A stretch of DNA of 64,000 bases, taken from Massilia sp. erpn. GTDB lineage: Bacteria; Pseudomonadota; Gammaproteobacteria; Burkholderiales; Burkholderiaceae_D. Of this stretch, positions 51,972 through 61,777 are shown in pieces. The notes under the pieces were generated by a model, which saw only the letters and a list, made by a program, of their open reading frames with translations, did no database searches and was not told the DNA's origin. The stretch spans positions 4,526,001 through 4,590,000 of the forward strand of contig NZ_CP053748.1 of assembly GCF_024400215.1 (NCBI RefSeq), in the 5' to 3' direction. The first letter of the stretch is position 1. Every line of letters starts with the position of its first letter. A program made the translations under genes and the position numbers.

Positions 51972-53951
51972 ATGAAGATCCAACACACGCTGCTGGCTAG
52001 CGCCGTCCTGTCCGCCCTGTCCACGCTGGCCCACGCCGAAACGGCGGAACTGCCTAAAATCATCGTCACCGCCACGCCTTTCCACACGGCAGAAAACGAC
52101 CAGATCCTGACCCCGGCCAAGGTGCTGGCCGGCGACGAACTGCGCGACAAGGCCGGCACGTCGCTGGGCGAGACGTTGTCACAGGAGCTGGGCGTGTCGG
52201 CATCGGCTTTCGGCGCAGGCGCGTCGCGGCCGATCATCCGCGGCATGGAAGGTTCGCGTGTGAAGATGCTGGAAAACGGCATGGCGGTATCGGATGTCTC
52301 CGGCCTGTCGAACGACCACGCGGTATCGTCCGAAGGCGCGAGCGCGCGCCAGATCGAAATCCTGCGCGGCCCGGCGGCCCTGCTGTACGGTTCGGGCGCC
52401 ATCGGCGGCCTGGTGAACGTGGTCAATGAGCGCATCCCGACCGAGCTGGAAGCCAAGCCGACCGGCCAGCTGGAAGCGCGCTACAGCACGGCCGACAAGG
52501 GCCGCGCCCTGTCCGGCGGCGTCGACGGCAGCGCAGGCAAGGTGGCCTGGCATGCCGACGGAAGCTGGCGCAATACCGACGATTACAAGATTCCCGCGCC
52601 GCGCAAGGCGGGCGATCCCGATTCCGAATCTGGCCGCTTGCCGCATTCGGCCACGCGCGAACGCAGCGGCGGGCTGGGCGCGTCCTATATCGAGTCCTGG
52701 GGCTTTGTTGGCGCCTCGGTGTCGCGCCTGAGCAATCTGTACGGCATTCCGAGCGATGAAGGCTCGAAGATCGACCAGAAACAGACCCGCTACGATATCG
52801 ACAGCCTGGTGCGTGCGCCATTCTCCGGCTTTGAATCCTTCAAGTTCAAGGCCGGCTATACCGATTACAAGCATGCCGAGCTGAATGATGAAAATCTGCC
52901 GGAAGTCGTGTTCAAGAACCGTTCTCTGGAAACGCGCGCCGAGCTGGCGCATAAGCCGGTGGCGGGCTGGAACGGCACTTTCGGCATGCAGACCGAGAAC
53001 CAGCACTTCTCCGCCCTGAGCGCGGAAGGCGGGCCGGACACCGTTCCCGTCACCCATTCGACCTCGCGCGCCGCCTTCCTGGTAGAGGAGGTCGATGCCG
53101 GCCCAGTGCATATGAATGCCGGCGCCCGTATCGAAAACGTGAAGCGCAAGCCGGTGACGGGCGTTAACCGTTCCTTCGACCTGCGCTCCGCGTCGGTGGG
53201 CGGCATGTGGCCCTTCGTGCCGGGCTATGGCTTGGGCGCGACCCTGTCTTACGCCCAGCGCGCGCCGGCCATCGAGGAACTGTATTCGGGCGGCCCGCAC
53301 GACGCCACCGCCACCTTCGATATCGGCAACCCCGACTTCAAGAAAGAGACCTCGCGCAATATCGAGCTGACCTTGCAGAAAACCTCGGGCCAGCTGCGTT
53401 GGAAGGTCAATGTCTTCCGCAACAAGATCAAGGACTTCATCTATGGCCACATCACCGGCAATATGCTGGATGAGGATGGCCATCCCGGCGAGGAACTGCG
53501 CGAACGCGTCTTCGAACAGGCCAACGCCACGGTACGCGGCGCCGAGGCTGAAATCGGCTACAACGAACGTGGTCCGGGCTGGTCGGGCCGCCTCTTCGCC
53601 GACACCTCGCGCGGCAAGCTCGACGCCGGCGGCAATCTGCCGCTGCAGCCGGCCAACCGCATCGGCGCCAGCGTGGGCTACCGCGAAGGCGGCTGGCGCG
53701 GCGGCTTGTCCCTGGTGCATGCGCAAGGGCAGGACCGTCTGGCCTCGTTCGAGACCACGAACACGCCGGGCTATAACCAGCTCAACGCCAATCTCGCTTA
53801 CACGCAAAAGCTGGGCAGCCAGGACGTGACCTGGTTCCTGATCGCCCGCAATCTGCTGAACGAAGAGATCCGCGTTTCCACCTCGGTGCTGAAAGACATT
53901 GCGCCGCTGCCGGGCCGCAGCCTGGTATTCGGCGTGCGCACGCGCTTCTGA
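51972..53951 (+). CDS. TonB-dependent outer-membrane receptor, ZnuD-like
   Basis: A 659-residue receptor. The signal peptide MKIQHTLLASAVLSALSTLA ends in AHA, followed by a TonB-box-like IIVTATPF and a plug domain with RPIIRGMEGSRVKMLENGM, DVSGLSNDHAV and RQIEILRGPAALLYGSGAIG. The barrel ends in the terminal phenylalanine RSLVFGVRTRF. Plug and barrel features (NDHAV, DDYKIPAP, YGIPSDEG, a C-terminal LxYxxGRSL-like end) follow the order of the zinc receptor ZnuD of Neisseria as I remember it. The long His/Asp-rich extracellular loop of that protein after the YGxP motif is missing here, so zinc as substrate is uncertain. Regulation by Zur is not evident in the short leader. Confidence 0.85.
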   Translation: MKIQHTLLASAVLSALSTLAHAETAELPKIIVTATPFHTAENDQILTPAKVLAGDELRDKAGTSLGETLSQELGVSASAFGAGASRPIIRGMEGSRVKMLENGMAVSDVSGLSNDHAVSSEGASARQIEILRGPAALLYGSGAIGGLVNVVNERIPTELEAKPTGQLEARYSTADKGRALSGGVDGSAGKVAWHADGSWRNTDDYKIPAPRKAGDPDSESGRLPHSATRERSGGLGASYIESWGFVGASVSRLSNLYGIPSDEGSKIDQKQTRYDIDSLVRAPFSGFESFKFKAGYTDYKHAELNDENLPEVVFKNRSLETRAELAHKPVAGWNGTFGMQTENQHFSALSAEGGPDTVPVTHSTSRAAFLVEEVDAGPVHMNAGARIENVKRKPVTGVNRSFDLRSASVGGMWPFVPGYGLGATLSYAQRAPAIEELYSGGPHDATATFDIGNPDFKKETSRNIELTLQKTSGQLRWKVNVFRNKIKDFIYGHITGNMLDEDGHPGEELRERVFEQANATVRGAEAEIGYNERGPGWSGRLFADTSRGKLDAGGNLPLQPANRIGASVGYREGGWRGGLSLVHAQGQDRLASFETTNTPGYNQLNANLAYTQKLGSQDVTWFLIARNLLNEEIRVSTSVLKDIAPLPGRSLVFGVRTRF

Positions 53952-53991
53952 TTCAGGCAAGACCAGCTTTCAGCGGACCTGTCCCTGCCGC

Positions 53992-54025
53992 AACCCCCGG
54001 CCAGCAATGGTGCGGGGGTTTTTTT
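53992..54025 (+). terminator. Rho-independent terminator after the TonB receptor
   Basis: AACCCCC (53992-53998) and GGGGGTT (54014-54020) form a stem, and seven or more T follow. It lies 40 bases after the receptor stop codon. Confidence 0.9.
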
Positions 54026-54142
54026 GTCGCGGTAACGTCGCGCCGATGCTAGCAAACTGCTATAGGCTTTGCGAACGCACAAACCGGTGCGGCAGGCTGA
54101 AATTATTCTTTAGATAATATCGTTCCCGGCAGGGAGAGCCTC

Positions 54143-55402
54143 ATGTCCAAGCAGAATATTCAGCAGGAATGCGATGCCTATCTCTGGTTTCGCAAGGCGG
54201 CGGAACGGGGCAATGCCTATGCCCAGTTCAATCTGGCCCTGCAGTACAAACGCGGCGAACAGACCGAGCGCAATGAGGATGTCGCGTTTATCTGGATGGG
54301 GTGCGCGGCGCGCCAGGGGTTGGCCTTCGCGCAAAATCATCTGGGCACCATGTATTTCCACGGACGCGGCACGGTGCAGGACGATACGGAAGCGCTGTAC
54401 TGGTTCCGCAGCGCCGCCGCGCAAGGCGAGCCGGCCGCCCAGCAAAATCTCGGCCAGATGTACCGCAAGGGACGCGGTGTGACGCAGAACGATGAGCTGG
54501 CCCTGGCCTGGTTCAGCCGTTCCGCCGAGCAGGGCGTGCCGGGCGCGCAGGCGATGCTGGGCGTGCACTATGCGCGCGGGCTGGGTTGCATGGCGAATAT
54601 CGCGCTGGCTCTGGCCTGGTTCCGCAAGGCCGCCGCCCAGGGTGATGCGTTGGCGCAGCTGAATCTGGGCCTGCTGCACAAGAGTGGCCAGGGCGTGCCG
54701 CGTGACGATGTGCAGGCGCTGGCATTTTTCCGCCTGGCGGCGGCGCAAGGCTTGCCTAAGGCCCAGTTCCATCTCGGCGCCGCCTATGCCGAGGGGCGCG
54801 GCGTCAAGCCCGACCAGGAGCGCGCATTCGCCTGGTTCAGCCTGGCTGCCCAGCATGGCAATGCGGATGCCCAGTACAGCTTGGGCAGCATGTATGTGCA
54901 TGGGCGTGGCGTGGGCCGCGACCCGCAGCGCGCTTTGGAGTATTTTCGCCAGGCCGCCGAGAAAGGCGCTGCCAACGCCCAGTTCAATTTAGGGCTGATG
55001 TATGCGAACGGGCAGGGTGTGGCGCAGGACGAGGAGTGCGCCGCGGTCTGGTATCGCCTGGCGGCCGAACAGGGCGATGCCAGCGCGCAGAACAATCTGG
55101 GCGTGATGTACGCCAACGGGCAGGGCGTGGAACAGGATGAGGCAGAAGCTGTGCGCTGGTATGGCGAGGCCGCCGAGCAGGGCCATGCGCTGGCCCAGTA
55201 CAATCTGAGCGGGATGTACCAGACCGGGCGCGGCGTCGAGCCGGACCAGGTGCGGTCCTATATGTGGATTTCGCTGGCCGCCGATGCCGGCGACGCCGCC
55301 GCCTGCAATAGCCGCGCTTTGATCGAAAGCAAACTCTCAGTCGAGGAACTGGGCTCTGCCCGCGCCTTGACGCGCCATTGGCGCGAGACGCACCGGGTCT
55401 GA
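54143..55402 (+). CDS. Sel1-repeat protein
   Basis: A 419-residue protein built almost entirely of about ten to eleven Sel1-like repeats of 36 residues, for example AQNHLGTMYFHGRGTVQDDT, AQFNLGLMYANGQGVAQDEE and AQNNLGVMYANGQGVEQDEA. Sel1 repeats form an alpha-solenoid used for protein-protein contacts, often in signalling or stress adaptation. There is no signal peptide or catalytic domain, so it is probably a cytoplasmic scaffold. A GGGAGAG sequence six to ten bases before the ATG supports the start. Two neighbouring repeats (YANGQGV, residues about 290 and 326) are nearly identical, which suggests recent repeat duplication. It is convergent with the next gene. Confidence 0.92.
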   Translation: MSKQNIQQECDAYLWFRKAAERGNAYAQFNLALQYKRGEQTERNEDVAFIWMGCAARQGLAFAQNHLGTMYFHGRGTVQDDTEALYWFRSAAAQGEPAAQQNLGQMYRKGRGVTQNDELALAWFSRSAEQGVPGAQAMLGVHYARGLGCMANIALALAWFRKAAAQGDALAQLNLGLLHKSGQGVPRDDVQALAFFRLAAAQGLPKAQFHLGAAYAEGRGVKPDQERAFAWFSLAAQHGNADAQYSLGSMYVHGRGVGRDPQRALEYFRQAAEKGAANAQFNLGLMYANGQGVAQDEECAAVWYRLAAEQGDASAQNNLGVMYANGQGVEQDEAEAVRWYGEAAEQGHALAQYNLSGMYQTGRGVEPDQVRSYMWISLAADAGDAAACNSRALIESKLSVEELGSARALTRHWRETHRV

Positions 55403-55423
55403 GCGCGGCCTAGCGGGCGCGTC

Positions 55424-55855
55424 TTACAGCGTGTTCCAGATCTGCTGCAGCCCGATGGCGTGCACGATGCCGTAGCCAAGACAGATCAACGAACTCCAGA
55501 CCAGGAACGGCGTCGACTTCGCACGGGAGACCGTCAGCAGCGGCACGATGGCCAGGCCGCGCAGCAGATACACGGCGGCGATCAGGCACAATCCCGCCTT
55601 CAGCAGAGGTAGCGGCGCCAGCAGCCCGGCGCCAGACAGCGCATACGCTGCCCAAGCCGACAGCACAGCGGCGATGCCCAGGGTGAGCACGGCCGGATAC
55701 AGCTTGCCTTGTTCCGCCATCGTCGCCAGCCGCTCGCCCGCGCCGAAGAAACGGTACCAGGCAGGCCCGCCCACGATAATCGCCAGGTGCAGCGCCGCCG
55801 CAATTGCGCTCAGCACCGCGCCGGTCAGCAGCGCCACGTTATAAGAACCCGCCAT
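55424..55855 (-). CDS. Small integral membrane protein, function unknown
   Basis: A 143-residue protein with four predicted membrane helices at about 9-30, 52-76, 79-106 and 115-137 (for example LLTGAVLSAIAAALHLAIIV). A loop WYRFFGAGERLATMAEQGKL lies between the first two. This arrangement is common in small uncharacterised inner-membrane proteins of proteobacteria. I cannot assign a function. It stands alone on the minus strand, convergent with the Sel1 gene and with its own short leader. Confidence 0.75.
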   Translation of the reverse strand: MAGSYNVALLTGAVLSAIAAALHLAIIVGGPAWYRFFGAGERLATMAEQGKLYPAVLTLGIAAVLSAWAAYALSGAGLLAPLPLLKAGLCLIAAVYLLRGLAIVPLLTVSRAKSTPFLVWSSLICLGYGIVHAIGLQQIWNTL

Positions 55856-56060
55856 ATTTCATCCCCTGAAATTTAGACAGGTCGTATGCTCGCATGACAA
55901 TGTTAATCACGCAATAGTTTGCGCAATTGACATTGCTTGCTTCAAGACCGACATCGGAAGACTTCAGGCTTCCCCTCATAACTCTTGCCTCTGGTCAATG
56001 CGCTGGATTTTCCGCGTGTAAAGATGAACCAGCCTTCATCGCAAGCAAGAGGAGCCGGAT

Positions 56061-58829
56061 GTGGATCACAACAATGCCCTATTCAGTTTTCTGGCCCAGG
56101 AAAAGGAGCTGGTCACCCGCAACCGCCCCTTGCGGCTGCGGCTCGCGCATTCATCCGGCCTGATGGAGGACGTGCTGCTGCCGCAGCGCATCAGCGGCAG
56201 CGAAGCGGTGTGTGGCGGTGTCGAGTATCGCGTGCTGTGCGTCTCGCTGAACGCGCACCTGCCGCTGAAGGAGCTGATCGCACTGCCGGCCGCCATCGAC
56301 ATCGTTACCGACCGTGGCGACGTGCGCAGCGTATGCGGCATCGTCAGCCAAGCCAGTGCGGGCGAGAGCGACGGCGGCCTGGCCAGCTATCAGCTGGTGG
56401 TACGCGACGCGCTTGGCATTTTGGAAAAGCGCATCAACACCCGCGTGTTCCGCCAGAAGAGTGAGGTCCAGATCATCCGCCAGATCGTGGAAGAATGGCG
56501 CCAGACCAATGCCGTGCTGGCGCACGCCTTCCGCTGTGAAAGCGGTGAAGGCTTTGATGAACAGCGCTATCCGCCGCGTGAATTCACCATGCAATATAAC
56601 GAGTCGGACGCCGCCTTCATCCGCCGGCTGATGCGGCGGCGCGGCATCGCCTGGCACTTCCGCTCCCTGCCGGATGCGCAACCGGTCCATGCGCTGGTGA
56701 TGTTCGATACGCCGCATGCGCTGCGGAGAAATGCCGCCGGCGCCGTGCGCTACCACCGCGATGCGGCCACCGAGGAACGCGACAGCATCACCACCTGGTG
56801 CGCGGTGCGTACGATTCAGCCAGGCAGCGTGGCGCGTCATAGCTGGAACTACCGCAACCTGCAGCCCACCTTTATGCAGAGTACGGCGCGCAGCGATGTG
56901 GACCAAGGCCCATCCGGCAGCACGCTCTGCGCCAGCCTGGAGGACTACCAGATCCTGCCGCCGCACGTGGGAGACAACCACGACGATCTATGCAGCCTGG
57001 GACTGCTGCGCATGCGCCGCCACGACTACGAATCCAAATGCTTCCACGGTCAGGGCAGTGTGCGCGATTTCTGCGCCGGCGAATATTTCACGCTGGATGA
57101 ACATCCCGAAATCGACACGCATGCCGAATCCGAACGCGACTTCGTGGTGACGGCCCTGCATCTGCGCGCGGAGAACAATTTGCCGCAAGCCTTGTCCGCG
57201 CGCGTAGCCAAACTGTTTGCGCACCAGCGCTGGCATGCCGATGCGGATGGTGAAGCTCCGTTCGCAGCAAGCGATGCAACTGGCCCGACCCGCACGCGCA
57301 TCCACTTCACGGCAGTGCGACTAGGAACCGATATCGTACCGGCCTACGATCCGCGCAACGACCTGCCGCATGTTCGGCTGCAAAGCGCGATTGTCACCGG
57401 ACCCAAAGGAGAGGAGGTGCATTGCGACGCGCTGGGGCGGGTGAAGATCCGCTTTCCTGGCATGCGTCAGCAGGATCATACGAATGGCCCCGGCGCCAGC
57501 GGGACGGATGCCGATTCCGCCTGGGTGCGTGTGGTCAGCAGTTGGGCAGGCGATGGCATGGGCAGCATCGGCCAATGCGGCAGCCTGAGTTTGCCGCGCG
57601 CGGGCAGCGAAGTACTGGTCGATTTTCTGGGAGGCGATCCCGATAAGCCGGTGATCGTCGGGCAACTCTACAACGAAAATGCGCGCCCGCCGGCACTGAG
57701 CAAAGGCGGCGGCCTGCCCGGCAACCGCTACCTGTCTGGTCTGAAGAGCCGCGAGATCCGCCAAGGCCGCGCCAACCAGCTGCGTTTCGATGATACCGAA
57801 GGCCAGATCAGCGCGCAGCTCGCCAGCGACCATGGCGACACCCAGCTCAATCTGGGTTATCTGAGCACTTCACGGGAAGAGGGGCAAGCCGCTCCGCGAG
57901 GAGAGGGAGCAGAACTGCGCAGCGATCACGCAATCTCTGTTCGGGGAAGCCAGGGAGTGCTGATCAGTGCCGAATCCGAAGCGCACGACGCCCATCTCGC
58001 CCGCGCGGGACTGCTTGGCCTAACAGGAATGCTCAAGAGCTTCGCCGATGAATTAGGCACGCTGGCGGCGACCCATTCGCAGGACAATCCCAACGGGCTT
58101 CAGCTGGCCGCGCTGATTGAGAAACTGGAGCGCTGGAGCAGCGGCACGGCACAGCCCAGCGGTGCCCCCATAGTCGCCGTCAGCGCCCCAGCAGGCATGG
58201 TGTTAGGCAGCCAGGAAAGCATCGCAGTTGGCGCCCAGACCAAGGTCGATATTCTGTGTGCCGGCGACACCCAGGTCAGCACAGGCAAGAATCTGCTCAT
58301 GCGCGCAGCCGAAAGTATCAGCCTGTTTGCATACAAGCTTGGCGTCAAGCTCATTGCGGCCCATGGCGATATCGTCATCGAGACGCATCAAGGCAACGTC
58401 GCCATCAAGTCGGCACGGCGTATTTCGCTTGACGCGGCAGAGGGCATCGACCTGCGTGCGCCCGAGATCAAGGTGCTTTCCAAGGGCGCGCAAACAGACT
58501 GGGGAGCGGGTGCGATCACCCACCAGTGTACCGGGGCGTATGTGGTCAAGTCAGCCACTTTTGCGAAAGTCGGTCCCGGCGGCGGCAGTCCGGCTGGCCT
58601 GACTTTTCCCCGCACGGACCTGAACACTGATGAGCGGGTTGTTCTGCGCGATCGGCAAACGCTTTTACCGTTGAAGAATCAGGCTTACACGGCACGCCAC
58701 GAGGACGGTTCGGAGGCCAAGGGTATTACCGATGGTGAGGGCGGCACTCACCTCATCAAAAGCAAGATGATGGGGCAGGTCGAAATTACAGTGCACCGTG
58801 CGGCTAATGAGAGGGGCCCAAATGGCTGA
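56061..58829 (+). CDS. vgrG: Type VI secretion spike protein VgrG with C-terminal extension
   Basis: A 922-residue VgrG, the trimeric tip of the type VI secretion needle. Residues about 10-430 are the gp27-like base. About 440-560 form the gp5 OB-fold (RVKIRFPGMRQQ, SAWVRVVSSWAGDGMGSIGQ). About 570-800 hold the VgrG/DUF2345 beta-helix (ISVRGSQGVLISA, GDIVIETHQGNVAIKSARRI). The end (ERVVLRDRQTLLPLKNQAYT through THLIKSKMMGQVEITV) looks like a transthyretin-like domain, a type known to load effectors. The GTG start at 56061 is chosen because AAGAGGAG precedes it at proper distance; the overlapping ATG is in another frame. Its last 8 bases overlap the effector gene. Confidence 0.95.
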   Translation: MDHNNALFSFLAQEKELVTRNRPLRLRLAHSSGLMEDVLLPQRISGSEAVCGGVEYRVLCVSLNAHLPLKELIALPAAIDIVTDRGDVRSVCGIVSQASAGESDGGLASYQLVVRDALGILEKRINTRVFRQKSEVQIIRQIVEEWRQTNAVLAHAFRCESGEGFDEQRYPPREFTMQYNESDAAFIRRLMRRRGIAWHFRSLPDAQPVHALVMFDTPHALRRNAAGAVRYHRDAATEERDSITTWCAVRTIQPGSVARHSWNYRNLQPTFMQSTARSDVDQGPSGSTLCASLEDYQILPPHVGDNHDDLCSLGLLRMRRHDYESKCFHGQGSVRDFCAGEYFTLDEHPEIDTHAESERDFVVTALHLRAENNLPQALSARVAKLFAHQRWHADADGEAPFAASDATGPTRTRIHFTAVRLGTDIVPAYDPRNDLPHVRLQSAIVTGPKGEEVHCDALGRVKIRFPGMRQQDHTNGPGASGTDADSAWVRVVSSWAGDGMGSIGQCGSLSLPRAGSEVLVDFLGGDPDKPVIVGQLYNENARPPALSKGGGLPGNRYLSGLKSREIRQGRANQLRFDDTEGQISAQLASDHGDTQLNLGYLSTSREEGQAAPRGEGAELRSDHAISVRGSQGVLISAESEAHDAHLARAGLLGLTGMLKSFADELGTLAATHSQDNPNGLQLAALIEKLERWSSGTAQPSGAPIVAVSAPAGMVLGSQESIAVGAQTKVDILCAGDTQVSTGKNLLMRAAESISLFAYKLGVKLIAAHGDIVIETHQGNVAIKSARRISLDAAEGIDLRAPEIKVLSKGAQTDWGAGAITHQCTGAYVVKSATFAKVGPGGGSPAGLTFPRTDLNTDERVVLRDRQTLLPLKNQAYTARHEDGSEAKGITDGEGGTHLIKSKMMGQVEITVHRAANERGPNG

Positions 58830-60492
58830 ACCAACCCGTCCTCTGCGTGACCCGACCGTTACTACCGATGGCGATTTGCTCGTCGTCAGCCACACGTCCC
58901 ACGAAAGTTTCAAGACGCGCGGCATGGCGACGATTCCCAGCCGGTTTGTGATCCCCGTCATTTTTGTGCCGGGAATTATGGGTACTAATCTGCGCGCGAA
59001 AGTCAGTCCAGGAATCGAAGCGGAAAAGAACCTGGAGATAGCGCTGGGTGCGCCCGCTTGGCGTATGCCGAACGGCAGTGTCGATGGAATCAGGGAGGCC
59101 GGACGATGGAAGGAGCGCAAGCCACAGCAGCGCCAGCGTATTCTCGACGCAGCAACGCTGGAGGTGGACGATGGCGGCGATATTGTGATTCCGCCATGCT
59201 CGCTCGACCCGAGGGAAATGTGCAAGCGCGGCTGGGGAGAACTTCATGCTGCCAGCTATTCCCAAGTGCTGTACACATTGCAAAGCCATCTCGATTACAC
59301 CTTCAGGCTGGACGGCCTCGGGAAACGGCAAATCCGTGGACGCTGGAAGCGCGTGATGGAGTGCGATCCGCAGCGCTGGGGCATGCAGAGTGTGGCACCC
59401 TTAACCGAAGCCGAGCTTGATCGATTTGCGCGCTTCCAGTATCCGGTGTATGCCTGCGGCTATAACTGGCTCGAATCGTGTGCCAAATCCGCCGATCGCC
59501 TTGAGAAGAAGATCCGCGAGGTCATTGCATTCTGGGTAGGCACCAAGCATGTTTGCACCCAGGTCATTCTTGTCACGCACTCGATGGGTGGGCTGGTTGC
59601 CCGCGCCTGCGCGAAGCGGATCCCGGACCAGATTGCCGGCGTCGTGCATGGCGTGATGCCGGCACTCGGCGCGCCGGTATGCTACCGCCGGATCGCCTGC
59701 GGAACAGAACATTCCAGTCCCGTCAATGATAGGCTCGAGAACTTTGTGGCTGGCAAATTCGCCGAGATTGTCGGCGAAACACCCGAGGCGACCACGCCGG
59801 TAATGGCTGTCGCGCCAGGCGTGCTCGAACTGCTGCCGAATCATCTGCATCCACCGTACTGGCTGACTGCCGGGATGAGCAGACGCTCGCACAGTCCGGG
59901 CGCGCCACCAGAATACATGCAACACCTGCAGCTGCCAAGGGGCGGTCCCTATGACCTGTACCGTGACTTGAAATCATGGTATCGCGTGATCAATCCTGAT
60001 ATTGCCGATCCGGCGGGCGCATTCCAAGAGCACCCTGGTGATGTAATCAATAGAATAATTGCGGCAATTAACGATGCTGAACATTTTCATAGGCAGGGTA
60101 TCGATACGTACTATCACCCCCGCAGCTATGCCTTTTATGGGGCTGACCCCGAACACATCTCGTACGGAAGCATTCGCTGGGTGGGGCATCAGCCCGATCA
60201 TCTGAGTTTTGCAATTACGACGAGTGCTATCGAGGAGGCAAAATTTCTTAGCCATACCCATGATGGCCGGCGCAACGTCGCCATCGGAGGTCGTACATTT
60301 TTATTCCTTCCTGAACAGCAGGATGTATCAGGCGATGGCACTGTGTCATGCCAGTCAGGAGCGGGGCCAAAAGGAAAGGTCCGGCAGCTGTTCGAGGCCC
60401 GCGGCTTTGGACATCAGGACGGGTTCAAGAATGAGGACATGTTATTGCTGACTCAGTATCTGATTGCCAAAATCGTGCAGGAGGTTAAATGA
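58822..60492 (+). CDS. Putative type VI lipase effector (alpha/beta-hydrolase)
   Basis: A 556-residue alpha/beta-hydrolase with no signal peptide. FVPGIMGTNLR (about residues 49-59) fits the oxyanion region of LCAT/PGAP1-type lipases. The nucleophile elbow THSMGG places Ser254 as catalytic residue (HxSxGG form of GxSxG). Later histidines and aspartates could complete the triad (for example the end GFGHQDGF). The ATG overlaps the vgrG stop by eight bases, and the next gene is a Tli4-type immunity protein, so a phospholipase effector delivered by VgrG into the periplasm of rival cells is the best reading. I cannot assign it firmly to one of the numbered Tle families. Confidence 0.8.
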   Translation: MAEPTRPLRDPTVTTDGDLLVVSHTSHESFKTRGMATIPSRFVIPVIFVPGIMGTNLRAKVSPGIEAEKNLEIALGAPAWRMPNGSVDGIREAGRWKERKPQQRQRILDAATLEVDDGGDIVIPPCSLDPREMCKRGWGELHAASYSQVLYTLQSHLDYTFRLDGLGKRQIRGRWKRVMECDPQRWGMQSVAPLTEAELDRFARFQYPVYACGYNWLESCAKSADRLEKKIREVIAFWVGTKHVCTQVILVTHSMGGLVARACAKRIPDQIAGVVHGVMPALGAPVCYRRIACGTEHSSPVNDRLENFVAGKFAEIVGETPEATTPVMAVAPGVLELLPNHLHPPYWLTAGMSRRSHSPGAPPEYMQHLQLPRGGPYDLYRDLKSWYRVINPDIADPAGAFQEHPGDVINRIIAAINDAEHFHRQGIDTYYHPRSYAFYGADPEHISYGSIRWVGHQPDHLSFAITTSAIEEAKFLSHTHDGRRNVAIGGRTFLFLPEQQDVSGDGTVSCQSGAGPKGKVRQLFEARGFGHQDGFKNEDMLLLTQYLIAKIVQEVK

Positions 60493-61553
60493 TTGCCTTA
60501 CCGAGCAAGAAATGGAATAGAAGGCTGGTTGCACTTGGGATTGTTGCTTTTGCGGCCTGGACCGTGGACGCGGCATCGAGCATGAAGGATAGGGAAAAGG
60601 TGGCCAAGATGACCGAGAAAATGCAGACCGTATGCGTGGGCCGCTTACTGATTGATCTGCCTGAGGCTTCTCCGGTATCGTTCCGGTCAGCGTTCATTCA
60701 AGGCATTGATATTTCGACTTACGAAGGTGAATCTGAGCAGGAATTCTTAGCTAGGTTAGCCCATGAAGAAACTGAAATCAACGCGAAACCCAATAAGGAC
60801 GGCACAAAGAACATGGAGTCAGTAACTGAGATCAAGCGGGATGGATTGATTGGAAAAATCTTCATATATGGGCGCAATACGGTTTCCGGCTTTAATGGAC
60901 GGGAGACGCTTTCGTTTACCGGGTTAGCGATCAGTGGATACGTCCACGCCGATGGCGTTAGTTTCGATTTCACCGCATCCGATTACGATCCCACAAAAAT
61001 CGGCAATCTGTCAAAACTGATCGATCAGTTGCGGCCGCTGGCGAAAGGCGAGATCCCGAGCGAACCGGGCTTCTGCTTTAAGCGGGGCATTATTCGTGAT
61101 CCTCTGGTGGCAGCACAGCGTGAACGGGTGACGATATCGGCGCATTTCCCCGGTCACCCGGACGTTACGCTTGGTTTCGACACGGCAGCTGGTCTGAACC
61201 CGAGCTCATCCCTGCTGGCACGCGATGCCAACAATAGCGTGAAGAAGATGTACTTCTTCCTTTTCAAAAAATTACGCGCCGGGAAGCGGGCAATTAACGG
61301 CATTCCGGGCGAGGAATTGCTTGAAAGGGTAAGGGAGAGCAATCTTGCCGTCGTCTACGGCTTTCAATGGGAATCGCTGAGTAATCGAGACAGCGTTTTC
61401 TTGCCCGAGATCTCGCTGGAGTTCGACACGGGCCTCAATCCGAATCAGGGCGGCAAGCCAGTTCAGTCGAGCTTGTCCGAAGCCGCCACCATGGCCATGT
61501 GGGACAAGATTTCATCGAGTCTGCGTGTGCGGCCGACCGTTGCCCCACAGTGA
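60489..61553 (+). CDS. Tli4-family type VI immunity protein
   Basis: A 354-residue protein with a basic N-terminus and one hydrophobic helix (RRLVALGIVAFAAWTVDAA, about 11-29), which fits export to or anchoring in the periplasm. The mature part starts with the family's CVGRLLIDLPEA motif (about 48-59) and has two similar alpha/beta lobes, the second around PGFCFKRGIIRDP and later HPDVTLGF. Tli4-like proteins bind and block lipase effectors in the periplasm. The ATG overlaps the effector's TGA (ATGA), so the pair is translationally coupled. No further type VI genes follow; the remaining gap to 61777 holds nothing that I can recognise. Confidence 0.82.
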   Translation: MIALPSKKWNRRLVALGIVAFAAWTVDAASSMKDREKVAKMTEKMQTVCVGRLLIDLPEASPVSFRSAFIQGIDISTYEGESEQEFLARLAHEETEINAKPNKDGTKNMESVTEIKRDGLIGKIFIYGRNTVSGFNGRETLSFTGLAISGYVHADGVSFDFTASDYDPTKIGNLSKLIDQLRPLAKGEIPSEPGFCFKRGIIRDPLVAAQRERVTISAHFPGHPDVTLGFDTAAGLNPSSSLLARDANNSVKKMYFFLFKKLRAGKRAINGIPGEELLERVRESNLAVVYGFQWESLSNRDSVFLPEISLEFDTGLNPNQGGKPVQSSLSEAATMAMWDKISSSLRVRPTVAPQ

Positions 61554-61777
61554 ACGGAATCTTGCGGCCGCCCGTGCCGCCGCCGGGTACGTAGGCATTG
61601 GCGGGTGAATGACCGATAGCGCCATGCCGTGCAAGATTCTGGCGCAAGCGCGCCAGCAACAAGCGCAACTTGGCTCAGATCATCGCCTGTCAGCGGGGGT
61701 TATGCCGGCATCGTCATTTACTCTGTTGGTGCCAGCATTCGCTGCTGCTATCTGCAGCCAATAAAGATCCAATCAGA

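Noticed and set aside
61554..61777. Possible small genes or toxin remnant between the Tli4 gene and the EAL-GGDEF gene
   Set aside because: Neither strand gives a frame with recognisable motifs; a minus-strand stretch with GHSPANAYVPGGGTGG looked toxin-linker-like but has no support.
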